From assembly GCA_900104565.1 (NCBI GenBank), contig LT629951.1, positions 124,001 to 188,000 on the forward strand: a stretch of 64,000 bases of DNA, written 5' to 3'. Shown piece by piece: positions 17,796-25,006 of this stretch (the stretch's first letter is position 1; each line of letters starts with the position of its first letter). This stretch comes from Ruminococcaceae bacterium Marseille-P2935. GTDB taxonomy: Bacteria; Bacillota; Clostridia; Oscillospirales; Ruminococcaceae. Made by a program: the position numbers and the translations under genes. A model generated the notes under the pieces. It was not told the origin of the DNA, did not search any database, and saw only the letters and a list, made by a program, of their open reading frames with translations.

Positions 17796-19007
17796 CTAAG
17801 CACCCACGGGCGCGGAAAATGCGGCATTTACAACGCTCAAAAGGTGTTCGGGCTTATTATACTTCACCTGCGCATAGATGTCCATAGTTGTCTTGCTGTT
17901 TTCATGCCCCGCAAGATACTGAACTGTCTTTGGATCAACGCCAGCATACAAAAGATTGGTAATGTAGGTATGCCGTAGCTGATGTGGTGTAACGTCAAAA
18001 TCCAGACTATACACAAGTTTAGGATTGTTCTTCTGATGACCGCCAGGAATCGGCGTAACCTTGCATTTAATGCTTTGCCCATTTACATATTTGTAATAGG
18101 TGCGCTCCTTTGTAGACCGAACAACTACATACTGCCATAGCCTCTTAAACTGCGAATCGGCCAGCGGTTGCCCTTTGCTGTCTGCAATCACATATTCGGA
18201 TATGGATGTTGCTTTTACTTGCCTCAGACAATCTGCCAGACACTTTGGAATAGGAATGTCCCTCTGTGCCGCCTTCGTTTTCAATGTTGTCGAAATCACC
18301 GGCCTGTTGTGTTCCGTGCGCCATGCTCTCCTTACAGAAATATATGGCGTAGGTACATCCAGAAACACGCAATCCCACTGCAACGCAAGAATTTCTTCCC
18401 GCCGCAGGCCAGAATAAAGACCGATCATAATAAATACATACGGTGGCAGCTCTCGGACGGTTTCCAGAAGCAGCTTCACCTGTTCATCTGTCAAAGCATT
18501 TTTCTTTTTCCCCGGTTTACCTCCCTTTGCCGATATTCCCACACAAGGGTTATAGTCAAGGAGTTGGTTACGCTCCGCCGAATAAAACACACACTTCAAA
18601 AGCATATTGACCGTGCTGTATAACCCTGCTGATTTTTGGGATAATGGTATGAGTGCCAACCGAATATCGTCTGCTGTCACTTCTGACAAATACATATCTC
18701 CCAGAGGTTTCACAATATAGTTGTTCATATTCTGGGTATAGCCTTTCAAAGTGCTTGAAGATACCTTGGCTGACTGCATGAGCAGCCACTTCTCACAATA
18801 CTCAGCAACTGTCGGATGTTTTCTGCGGAAAACTGCCTCCTCTACTTGGCGTCGAGCTTCCAACTCTTTTTCATAAAGCTCCTCGCTCGTTTCAGCGTAT
18901 AAGTCTACTCTCTTACCGTCTGCGTCTGTAATCCGCGTCCTATAATACTGGATTCCTCTCCTCATAACAGTTCCATACTGAGGAATACTCACTTTTTTCT
19001 TAGCCAT
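17796..19007 (-). CDS. Tyrosine recombinase (ICE integrase) A
   Basis: 403 residues. An N-terminal arm-binding region, a core-binding SAM-like domain (about 60-160) and a catalytic domain hold the active-site set: Arg in YSGLRREE, His-x-x-Arg in HQLRH, His in LAGHENS and the nucleophile Tyr in MDIYAQVKY. It should integrate and excise the element by strand exchange. I start it at the ATG at 19007 (MAKKKVS) with AAGGAAC upstream; a 46-codon extension is not supported. It is a close paralog of integrase B directly upstream, and both share a 15-base element upstream of the start. Confidence 0.93.
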   Translation of the reverse strand: MAKKKVSIPQYGTVMRRGIQYYRTRITDADGKRVDLYAETSEELYEKELEARRQVEEAVFRRKHPTVAEYCEKWLLMQSAKVSSSTLKGYTQNMNNYIVKPLGDMYLSEVTADDIRLALIPLSQKSAGLYSTVNMLLKCVFYSAERNQLLDYNPCVGISAKGGKPGKKKNALTDEQVKLLLETVRELPPYVFIMIGLYSGLRREEILALQWDCVFLDVPTPYISVRRAWRTEHNRPVISTTLKTKAAQRDIPIPKCLADCLRQVKATSISEYVIADSKGQPLADSQFKRLWQYVVVRSTKERTYYKYVNGQSIKCKVTPIPGGHQKNNPKLVYSLDFDVTPHQLRHTYITNLLYAGVDPKTVQYLAGHENSKTTMDIYAQVKYNKPEHLLSVVNAAFSAPVGA

Positions 19008-19080
19008 GCTTTCAGTTCCTTTCCTATTATTATGTAGTTCAGCGCTGATACTATCTTTATACTGAAAATCCATGGCTCTT

Positions 19081-19095
19081 TCAAAGGTGCGATTT
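19081..19095 (-). repeat. 15-base element upstream of integrase A
   Basis: TCAAAGGTGCGATTT on the plus strand. It is identical to 20446-20460, which lies at a similar distance upstream of integrase B. It may be a shared control or recombinase-binding site, or a remnant of the duplication. Confidence 0.5.
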
Positions 19096-19148
19096 ATGTA
19101 ATAGCAAAAGGCGAGGGTTCCCCCTCGCCTTCGCAATGTTTTCATTTT

Positions 19149-20381
19149 TTACTGTGCTGTTCCATATTCGGCTTCGTCCCATTGAGCAAATGCGTCCGTT
19201 AAAACTCCTGCCAGTTCATCCGGCTTGTTATATTTAACTTTTGCATATATGTCCATGGTAATCTTGCTGCTCTCATGCCCTGCCAAATATTGAACTGTTT
19301 TAGGGTCTACTGATGAATGAATCAAATTGGTGATATAAGTGTGACGTAGTTGGTGCGGTGTAACATCAAAATCGAGGCTGTAAATCACTTTCCCGTTATG
19401 TGCTGCTTTTTCTCCGAGAACCGGATTGACGGTATGCTTCACACGTTTTCCGTTCTCATACCTATAATATACTCGAGGCTTTGCTGTTCTGGTAACGATA
19501 TACTGCCACAATCTCTTAAACTGCGTATAGGAAAGCGGCTCCCCATCCCGATTGGCGATCACATATTCTGATGTCGATTTTTTCTTTGCCTCTCTCAAAC
19601 AATCCGCCAAACGATCTGGAAGGGGGATATTCCTTTCCGCAGCTTTTGTCTTTAACTCTGTGAGAATAATTGGCCGGTTATGCTCTGTATGCCACGCTCT
19701 CCGAACCGTCAAATAGGGAGCCTCTGTGTCTAAATATACCGAATCCCATTGCAGCGCAAGAATTTCTTCACGCCTCAAACCGGCATACAAACCAATCATA
19801 ACAAACACATAGGGCGGTAATCCCTGAATAGCGTCTAAAAGCCGTTCTGCTTGTTCATCTGTCAACGCCTGTTTGTCCTCTTGAGGAATCCCGCCGCCTT
19901 TGGCATTGAGATATATTGTTGGGTTCGTATCAATGACATGACTTTCCTGTGCTGCGCGAAAAATGGACTTATACAGGATGATAACCGACTTATACACAGA
20001 TACGGATTTCTTTGAAACCGGAACAAGCGCAACCTGGATGTCGTCCAATGTTACTTCTGCCATCCTCTTTTGGCCCAGCTCCTTAATAATATGTCGCCGT
20101 ACCTTGGATGTGTAATCTGTCAATGTCGTATTACGAATATGGACAGACTGCATAAGCAACCACTTTTCACAATACTCTGCGACAGTAGGGGATTTTTGAC
20201 GGAATGTGATGTTGTCAACCTTCTCCAATGCCGCCATTTCCTTATCGTATAGTTCTTCACGAGTTTTGCCGTAAAGGATTACACGCTTACCCTCTGCGTC
20301 CTCAACATCGGTTCTATAATACTTATGACCGTTCACTTGAACTGTACCATATCTGGGGATTCGCTTTTTTCTTAAAGCCAT
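19149..20381 (-). CDS. Tyrosine recombinase (ICE integrase) B
   Basis: 410 residues, colinear with integrase A and with the same complete active site (Arg in YAGLRREE, HQLRH, LAGHESS, Tyr in MDIYAKVKY). The N-terminal arm-binding part (RIPRYGTVQVNGH) differs more. Tandem integrases may form a heteromer, or one may act on integration and the other on excision. The next gene upstream encodes an excisionase-like protein, whose last bases overlap the 15-base repeat element before this gene. Ribosome site GGAGG lies upstream of the ATG. Confidence 0.93.
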   Translation of the reverse strand: MALRKKRIPRYGTVQVNGHKYYRTDVEDAEGKRVILYGKTREELYDKEMAALEKVDNITFRQKSPTVAEYCEKWLLMQSVHIRNTTLTDYTSKVRRHIIKELGQKRMAEVTLDDIQVALVPVSKKSVSVYKSVIILYKSIFRAAQESHVIDTNPTIYLNAKGGGIPQEDKQALTDEQAERLLDAIQGLPPYVFVMIGLYAGLRREEILALQWDSVYLDTEAPYLTVRRAWHTEHNRPIILTELKTKAAERNIPLPDRLADCLREAKKKSTSEYVIANRDGEPLSYTQFKRLWQYIVTRTAKPRVYYRYENGKRVKHTVNPVLGEKAAHNGKVIYSLDFDVTPHQLRHTYITNLIHSSVDPKTVQYLAGHESSKITMDIYAKVKYNKPDELAGVLTDAFAQWDEAEYGTAQ

Positions 20382-20445
20382 TCCACCACCTCCAAAAATA
20401 ATTTTCAGCGCCGTACTCTTGTTTTATCAGAACGCGCCTATTTCA

Positions 20446-20460
20446 TCAAAGGTGCGATTT
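20446..20460 (-). repeat. 15-base element upstream of integrase B
   Basis: Identical copy of 19081-19095. It lies 65 bases upstream of the integrase B start, abutting the stop codon of the excisionase-like gene. Confidence 0.5.
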
Positions 20461-20682
20461 TTATCTTCGCACATTGCGATATGTTGCTCTTTTCTCTATT
20501 GGCTTCGCTCTGTGCGTACTTTTTGCGATATACTCCTGAAGGCTGGTATGGGTAAAATAGACGCAGCCATTAGGCACATACTGAATATAGGAAATCAAAC
20601 CGCTATTTCTGGCTTCATCCAGAGTGGTCAAACTGATTCCTAATATTTTTGCCGCCTCTTTACGGGTAATCAGTTTTTCCAT
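20461..20682 (-). CDS. Excisionase/MerR-type helix-turn-helix protein
   Basis: 73 residues, basic. The sequence LITRKEAAKILGISLTTLD is a MerR/Xis-type winged-helix start, as in the AlpA/excisionase helix-turn-helix family. It likely binds the element ends to direct excision and may affect integrase transcription. The ATG at 20682 has GAAGGTGAG upstream; this ribosome site is made from the last codons of the MazF-like gene, so the two are translationally coupled. It lies directly upstream of integrase B in the same transcript. Confidence 0.82.
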   Translation of the reverse strand: MEKLITRKEAAKILGISLTTLDEARNSGLISYIQYVPNGCVYFTHTSLQEYIAKSTHRAKPIEKRATYRNVRR

Positions 20683-20691
20683 ATTCAATAC

Positions 20692-21222
20692 TCACCTTCT
20701 CTCTGCTCTTTTGACAACTTCATAGTCAAAGCCGGGGCGCTGGCTGCAATAGGTGCAGATGTCCCGTTTCTGCTGCGCGGGGTTTACTCTCCTCAAATAA
20801 TAAGAGCCTGTGCCATAAAAGTTATTGGCACAGGCCGGGCAAAGGCACATGATTAAGTTTTCGGGAACCTCCTCGATCAGCCCCACACTGACGGCCAGGG
20901 CATGGTCGATCCTGCGGATGTGTTTTTCCTCCAGCCTGCCGATGTACGTCTCCAGCCGCTTTTTATCAATGGTGCGAAGCTGCTCTAAAAGAACAAGAGA
21001 GGGCAGCTCCAGGCCGCTTTCTGCTTTTAACAGGTAGTGGGTGGGGAGCTTGGCCTTTGCGTCCACCTTGCTGGAGATAGCAGCTACAATGACGGTGGGG
21101 CTGTATTTATTCCCCGTGTTGTTTTGAATGATGACAACAGGGCGATAGCCTTCCTGTTCAGAACCGATACCCCGGCCCAGATCGGCATAGTACATATCGC
21201 CGCGCAAGTATGTTTTGTTCAT
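20692..21222 (-). CDS. PemK/MazF-like toxin domain with Cys-rich C-terminal extension
   Basis: 176 residues; classical MazF is about 110-120. Residues 1-115 carry the PemK/MazF fold: GDMYYADLG, the conserved Arg in YRPVVII (R27), a VIVAAISS strand and LVLLEQLRTIDKKRL. Family members cut single-stranded RNA. The extra tail (about 120-176) has C126, C128, C131, C156 and C159, a probable zinc ribbon. No antitoxin gene adjoins it: upstream is a gene-free structured stretch, downstream is the excisionase. It may be an element regulator rather than an addiction toxin. Start ATG follows GGGAGG. Confidence 0.85.
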   Translation of the reverse strand: MNKTYLRGDMYYADLGRGIGSEQEGYRPVVIIQNNTGNKYSPTVIVAAISSKVDAKAKLPTHYLLKAESGLELPSLVLLEQLRTIDKKRLETYIGRLEEKHIRRIDHALAVSVGLIEEVPENLIMCLCPACANNFYGTGSYYLRRVNPAQQKRDICTYCSQRPGFDYEVVKRAERR

Positions 21223-21339
21223 GGTATTTGACCTCCCTTTTAAAAATTAGGCGGCAAAGGCCGCCTATGTAGAGGCCGTGCAGCAAAACAGAATGAAGGC
21301 CGGGGAGAGATAAAACAATTCTCCTGTTTTCATTGGCCT

Positions 21340-21760
21340 GTCCTGCTGTACGGCCCATATTTCAAAGCAAACCAATTTGTCCTCGACACCCCGGTTTGCT
21401 GCGGGAAGTCATCAAACGGCTGGCGGCTTGCCAGCTCCACGGGGAATCTCACCCCTCGCGTGGTTCTCACGCAACCGCCCCCATTGCCTGCGACGGATCA
21501 CGGCAAGAGCCGCTTCAACGCTCGGACGTTAGGCTGGACGGGAGTATCATTGTCCCCGCTGCTGGTCGTGGCCGTACCGGGAGCCATCCGGTACTGGCAG
21601 CCTGCTGTTTCTCGCTCCCTGCCAGGAAGTACAAACCAAAGACCTACTTCTCTTTTTCGGTGGAGTCTCGTTGTTTTCTTCCGGCAGATCACCGCGCAGC
21701 CGCCGCCTGGGCTTTGGCTTTCGCCAAAGCAGCGGGAATGTGCTTGATGATTGGGTATTC
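21340..21760. ncRNA. Candidate structured non-coding RNA or control region
   Basis: Gene-free, GC-rich stretch dense in hairpins: CTGGC/GCCAG (21420-21434), GTACCGG/CCGGTAC (21574-21594, perfect 7 bp) and CTTTGGC/GCCAAAG with a TTTC loop (21712-21729). Plus-strand frames across it are Pro/Ser/Arg-rich, overlap each other in different frames and lack ribosome sites. It lies between the MazF-like gene and the sigma-factor terminator. RNA class unknown; orientation not established. Confidence 0.35.
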
Positions 21761-21783
21761 GGTTTTCAAGGTTCCTGGAGAGG

Positions 21784-21827
21784 CCAAAAAAGAACCTCTC
21801 ACTCTATTTGCCGCTGAGTGAGAGGTT
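21784..21827 (-). terminator. Terminator of the sigma-factor gene
   Basis: 12-bp stem AACCTCTCACTC and complement (21793-21827) with an 11-base loop. On the minus strand it is followed by CTTTTTTGG. It lies 13 bases past the sigma gene stop. Confidence 0.85.
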
Positions 21828-21839
21828 TGACAACCCTGT

Positions 21840-22289
21840 TTACTCAAAAAATTTTTTTAATTTTTTGAGTATCCTGTTTTTCCGCTTCTGTATGGCCTGC
21901 CGGGAAACGCCCAGGTGCTTTGCCACTTCGCTTTCCGTTTTCCCGTCAAAGAACAGGGCATAGATCAACGCCCGTTCCTCTTTAGGGAGTTGCAAAAGCG
22001 CGGTATGTAGCTTGTCCAACGTAAGTTTTCGGAACACCACATCCTCCACGCTTTCTGCATTAGCTGCAAACTGACGGGCGTTTTCTTCCATGAGCCTGTC
22101 CAGGGAATCTTCCCGGCTGGGAATAACCTGTTTGATTTCACCGTTGCTGCCATAAATAAGACGTTCACACTTCAAATCTTTCTCAAAGTAACGCATTTTC
22201 CGGTCGCCCTTCATATAGGCGGCATACACTTCATCCGTGACCTCGATAAGTTGGCCGCGAACCCATATTCTTTTTTTGCCAGCGTCCAC
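21840..22289 (-). CDS. Sigma-70-like factor of the conjugative element
   Basis: 149 residues with a GTG start at 22289, preceded by GGAGG 8 bases upstream. The N-terminal part (KRIWVRGQLIEVTDEVYAAY) and SREDSLDRLMEENA are typical of Tn916 ORF8/Tn1549-type small sigma factors. The C-terminal region 4 helix-turn-helix (about 108-149) reads KTESEVAKHLGVSRQAIQ. It should direct RNA polymerase to element promoters. A longer open frame upstream (to 22604) covers hairpins and is leader, not protein. Confidence 0.87.
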   Translation of the reverse strand: MDAGKKRIWVRGQLIEVTDEVYAAYMKGDRKMRYFEKDLKCERLIYGSNGEIKQVIPSREDSLDRLMEENARQFAANAESVEDVVFRKLTLDKLHTALLQLPKEERALIYALFFDGKTESEVAKHLGVSRQAIQKRKNRILKKLKKFFE

Positions 22290-22501
22290 GCTGTGTACCT
22301 CCGTTTCGTCTGAATTTCGAGAAGAAGTCCAGACGGACGGCGGCCCTCTGCAACATGGAAGGCTTGTCCCACCGGGAAATACCAGAAAACCGCATTTACC
22401 GACAAAGTAAAAGCGCACACACCAAAAGGCGCGTGCGCTCGGCTGTTGGTTTTTGCCTGATGATGGGTAAGACCCGGAGAAAAGAAAAAAGTCTGTCGAA
22501 C

Positions 22502-22537
22502 AAAAAAATACCGCAATCCCCGTAAGGACTGCGGTAT
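22502..22537 (-). terminator. Intrinsic terminator/attenuator upstream of the sigma gene
   Basis: Stem ATACCGCA/TGCGGTAT extended by TCC/GGA. On the minus strand it is followed by TTTTTTTG. It lies between the cargo genes and the sigma gene, so it can insulate them or act as an attenuator in the sigma leader. Confidence 0.75.
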
Positions 22538-22832
22538 GTACGAAATATGGTTTTTGTTCGGTTGTGGGCGGGAAGCCGCCCGGCTTTTCTCTTTCTGGCT
22601 CCATGCTATCCCCTTATGGGGATAAGCTGACAAGCACCACCACCTTTCCCCAAATTGAAATGTTGATAGGGGTAGTATAATGTATAAAAAAGAGGAAACA
22701 GCGAGGCTTCAAAGAGGATTTGCATAGTTTCATCGCAAGTTTAGACACGTCCCGTGTGTGATTTGTCAAACACAAGCGACAAGATATGAGATTTGAAAAA
22801 CCGTCCCGAATGACCTCGCTTTATGGAAAGGA

Positions 22833-22862
22833 AAAGCGCAGCCTCTATCAAGACTGCGCTTT
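22833..22862 (-). terminator. Terminator of the cargo operon
   Basis: 9-bp stem AAAGCGCAG/CTGCGCTTT with a 12-base loop, eight bases after the wHTH stop. On the minus strand it is followed by TCCTTTCC. Confidence 0.65.
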
Positions 22863-22869
22863 GTGGATA

Positions 22870-23277
22870 TTATGAAGTTGTTTGAAAGCGATACCCGATT
22901 TCACGAATACTCTCGATGATAAAGGGATGGTGCGGATCGGCGGAATAGAGTTTTCTGCGTAGGTTTCGGACATGGTAGCCTACGGTGCCTCGTTCATTGA
23001 CAGTTAGAGCTTCGCCCCACACCTTTTCATAGATTTGGGAATAGCTTAATACCCGCCCATTATTAACTGCCAGCAGACAAAGGAGATTATATTCTTTTGT
23101 TGTTAAGGCCACTTCTTTCTGATTACAGCGCACCAGCCTTTGGCTGGGATCAATCTCAAGATCGGAGAGAGATAGCACCGGTTCCGAGGTAAGCTCCCAC
23201 TTTTTCAGCTCTGGATGAAGCTGCAAAAATGAAAGGAAATCTTCAAAAATCTTTTTTTCGTCCTCGTTCAGCTTCAT
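22870..23277 (-). CDS. Orphan OmpR/PhoB-type winged-helix protein
   Basis: 135 residues. An acidic helical N-terminus (about 1-35) precedes a Trans_reg_C winged helix (about 40-133: TTKEYNLLCLLAVN, YEKVWGEALT, YHVRNLRRKL, ending IREIGYRF). The receiver domain normally fused to it is missing, so control by phosphorylation is unlikely. I start at the ATG at 23277; the longer frame upstream is only the other-frame shadow of the DtxR gene. It is last in the row of cargo genes. Target promoters unknown. Confidence 0.8.
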   Translation of the reverse strand: MKLNEDEKKIFEDFLSFLQLHPELKKWELTSEPVLSLSDLEIDPSQRLVRCNQKEVALTTKEYNLLCLLAVNNGRVLSYSQIYEKVWGEALTVNERGTVGYHVRNLRRKLYSADPHHPFIIESIREIGYRFQTTS

Positions 23278-23332
23278 AATGATTATTTCTCCGATGGTAT
23301 CACCTCCTGGGCATTTGTCCAGGCAGCTTCTT

Positions 23333-23665
23333 TTAACTTGTTTCACTAATAACGTGTTCCAGCCTGCAAGCGTCCTGTGCTGCAATATCATGGGGAACAC
23401 CGGCCTCAATAAGCTGTCTGGTAAAAAACTGGTGCTTTTCATAGATTTGCTGGGCGATCTGCCAGCCTTGCTCTGTGAGGGAGAGTGTGCCATCGTCCTT
23501 TTTTAGTAGGCATTTCTTTTTAGACAGTTCCTTGACCGCTCGGCTCACGGAAGGCTTTTTTACATTCAAAAACTCCGCTACATCTACACAGCGGGCATAG
23601 CCCTTTTGCTGCTGAAGCACCAGCACAGCCTCCAAATAGTCCTCCATAGAAGATGTTAAGGGCAT
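23333..23665 (-). CDS. DtxR/MntR-family metal regulator, short form
   Basis: 110 residues. The N-terminal winged helix (about 5-65) and the start of the dimerisation/metal domain are present. Likely metal ligands are D9, E12, H78, C100, E103 and H104. Cys in the CRLEH motif is the iron-type DtxR/IdeR arrangement, whereas MntR has Glu there. The protein ends six residues after H104, so most of the dimerisation domain and any SH3-like domain are absent (family usual 140-230). The ATG at 23665 has AAAGGAGG upstream. It sits 37 bases after the MptD-like transporter gene, suggesting iron-dependent control of the cargo. Confidence 0.85.
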   Translation of the reverse strand: MPLTSSMEDYLEAVLVLQQQKGYARCVDVAEFLNVKKPSVSRAVKELSKKKCLLKKDDGTLSLTEQGWQIAQQIYEKHQFFTRQLIEAGVPHDIAAQDACRLEHVISETS

Positions 23666-23702
23666 ATAGCACACCTCCTTTTTTCTGAACAAATAAAGTT
23701 AT

Positions 23703-24290
23703 TTACACCATGCCAGCTTTCTGGAAATGTTTTTTGAGTAATTTCTTAGCAATAATCGCACCGATAAAAGCGCAAAGGCCAACAACAATAAGCATTATAA
23801 TAGCCGTTATAGGCGATACCAACGTCTGCAAAATCCCCAAATAGCTTTCGCCAAACATTCCTGCGTACTGTTCAAGCGTTTGTTTTGAGAAAAACAGGAA
23901 AGGAATATATGTTCCACTGAATGCTGCTAAAACCATGTAAATAATATAACTGATTGTAAGTGTCTTTCCATTCGTACAACCTGTTTTCCAGGCAATCAGC
24001 GCAGAAATAATCCCGGCAATAATACAGCAAATTATCATAGGTGGATAAAAACCATAAATCCCTGTTACTGCACAAAAAATGAATAATGCCCACGGTTTTT
24101 TCGTCTTAGCTGCCACAAGGAAGTATGTAATAGCTGCCAGTAATGCCCACAATGGGCTTACTACTAACATAGTATAGGGAGAAAAGGACAAAAACGCACA
24201 AAGAATATAAATGACAAGCGCACATACAGATAAAAGAGCTGTGACGATCAAGTCTCTTACTTGAAAGCCTTTTTTGTTTTCATTTTGCAT
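23703..24290 (-). CDS. MptD-family ECF transporter S component
   Basis: 195 residues, almost wholly membrane (about six segments), basic C-terminus (KKLLKKHF). It matches the MptD-type putative S component, the substrate-binding membrane subunit of an energy-coupling-factor importer. It is encoded directly after EcfT and the double ATPase, completing one ECF complex. The ATG at 24290 has AAGGAGG upstream, and the frame before it is not used. Substrate unknown; the DtxR and YbtPQ-like context suggests a metal or metallophore. Confidence 0.82.
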   Translation of the reverse strand: MQNENKKGFQVRDLIVTALLSVCALVIYILCAFLSFSPYTMLVVSPLWALLAAITYFLVAAKTKKPWALFIFCAVTGIYGFYPPMIICCIIAGIISALIAWKTGCTNGKTLTISYIIYMVLAAFSGTYIPFLFFSKQTLEQYAGMFGESYLGILQTLVSPITAIIMLIVVGLCAFIGAIIAKKLLKKHFQKAGMV

Positions 24291-24304
24291 GGAATAAATC
24301 CTCC

Positions 24305-25006
24305 TTAAAATAATGATATTGGCTGGAACGATGTCCATATGACAACCGCAAAAAGAGCAAGCATACCTATCAATAAAAGGCCGTCTCTCAAGCGGAAATC
24401 AACTAATATATAGTGAGTTTTTTTACAGGGATAGCTGATCCCTCGCGTTTCTGCCGATGCAGATAATTCAGTTGCTGTCATCAAAAGTCGCATAAGTATA
24501 GGAATTAAAAAGCCTTCGTATGTCTGCGCTGGATGACTTAACACTCGCCAGAAAGATAATCCCACACCCCTCGTTTTCATTCCCTGCTTTATATAAATCG
24601 CATCCTGTTTTAGAGATGGGAGAAACCGCAAAATAATAGCTATTGGAATCACAATGGCCTGGGGGATATGGCTCACTTGAAGCGAGGCTATCAATTCCGC
24701 TATTTCCGTAGTCTGAAATAAGATGTTCAAAGCGAGTGCAATGGTTAAAATCCTTAATAAGAAGAAAGTTATCACAGAAGATAAATGGATTGGAAGGATT
24801 TGTGCCAGCATAAGTAAGGCTATATAAGCCGTTAAAAATTTAATACTTGTTTTCCAAAGCCCACTCAGGAAGGAAAATAGGCAAACAACACCAAAAAGCA
24901 ATAGTCCTGTCAGACCACCACCTAAAGCAAATGCCAGCGCCGACGTCAACAAAATCAAAAGTAGTTTTATACGCGAATCGTAATATAAGCCATGATGTGT
25001 TCTCAT
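24305..25006 (-). CDS. ecfT: EcfT-type transmembrane coupling protein
   Basis: 233 residues, CbiQ/EcfT family. Four to six membrane segments are followed by the cytoplasmic coupling helices that bear the family's Ala-Arg-Gly type motif (here GMKTRGVGLS near 140 and SAETRGISYP near 190). It couples the ATPase to the S component. Start ATG at 25006 follows AAAGGTGG and touches the stop of the ATPase gene, while MptD starts 15 bases after its stop. That is tight operon packing. Confidence 0.87.
   Translation of the reverse strand: MRTHHGLYYDSRIKLLLILLTSALAFALGGGLTGLLLFGVVCLFSFLSGLWKTSIKFLTAYIALLMLAQILPIHLSSVITFFLLRILTIALALNILFQTTEIAELIASLQVSHIPQAIVIPIAIILRFLPSLKQDAIYIKQGMKTRGVGLSFWRVLSHPAQTYEGFLIPILMRLLMTATELSASAETRGISYPCKKTHYILVDFRLRDGLLLIGMLALFAVVIWTSFQPISLF

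Larger units (their letters stand above)
22290..22869 (-). other. Leader and terminator region between the wHTH and sigma genes
   Basis: No gene. It holds two terminators (22502-22537 and 22833-22862), a GC-rich hairpin near 22412-22440 (AGCGCACAC/GCGTGCGCT) and a possible -10 TATACT (minus strand, 22679-22674). It probably contains the sigma gene promoter. Confidence 0.45.

Noticed and set aside
21333-21821. Plus-strand open frames of 70-162 residues
   Set aside because: They overlap each other in different frames, are rich in Pro, Ser and Arg, lack ribosome sites and run against the direction of all neighbours. The hairpins explain the sequence better.
22298-22604. N-terminal extension of the sigma factor
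   Set aside because: It covers a GC hairpin and a terminator; the GTG at 22289 has a proper ribosome site and the known family start.
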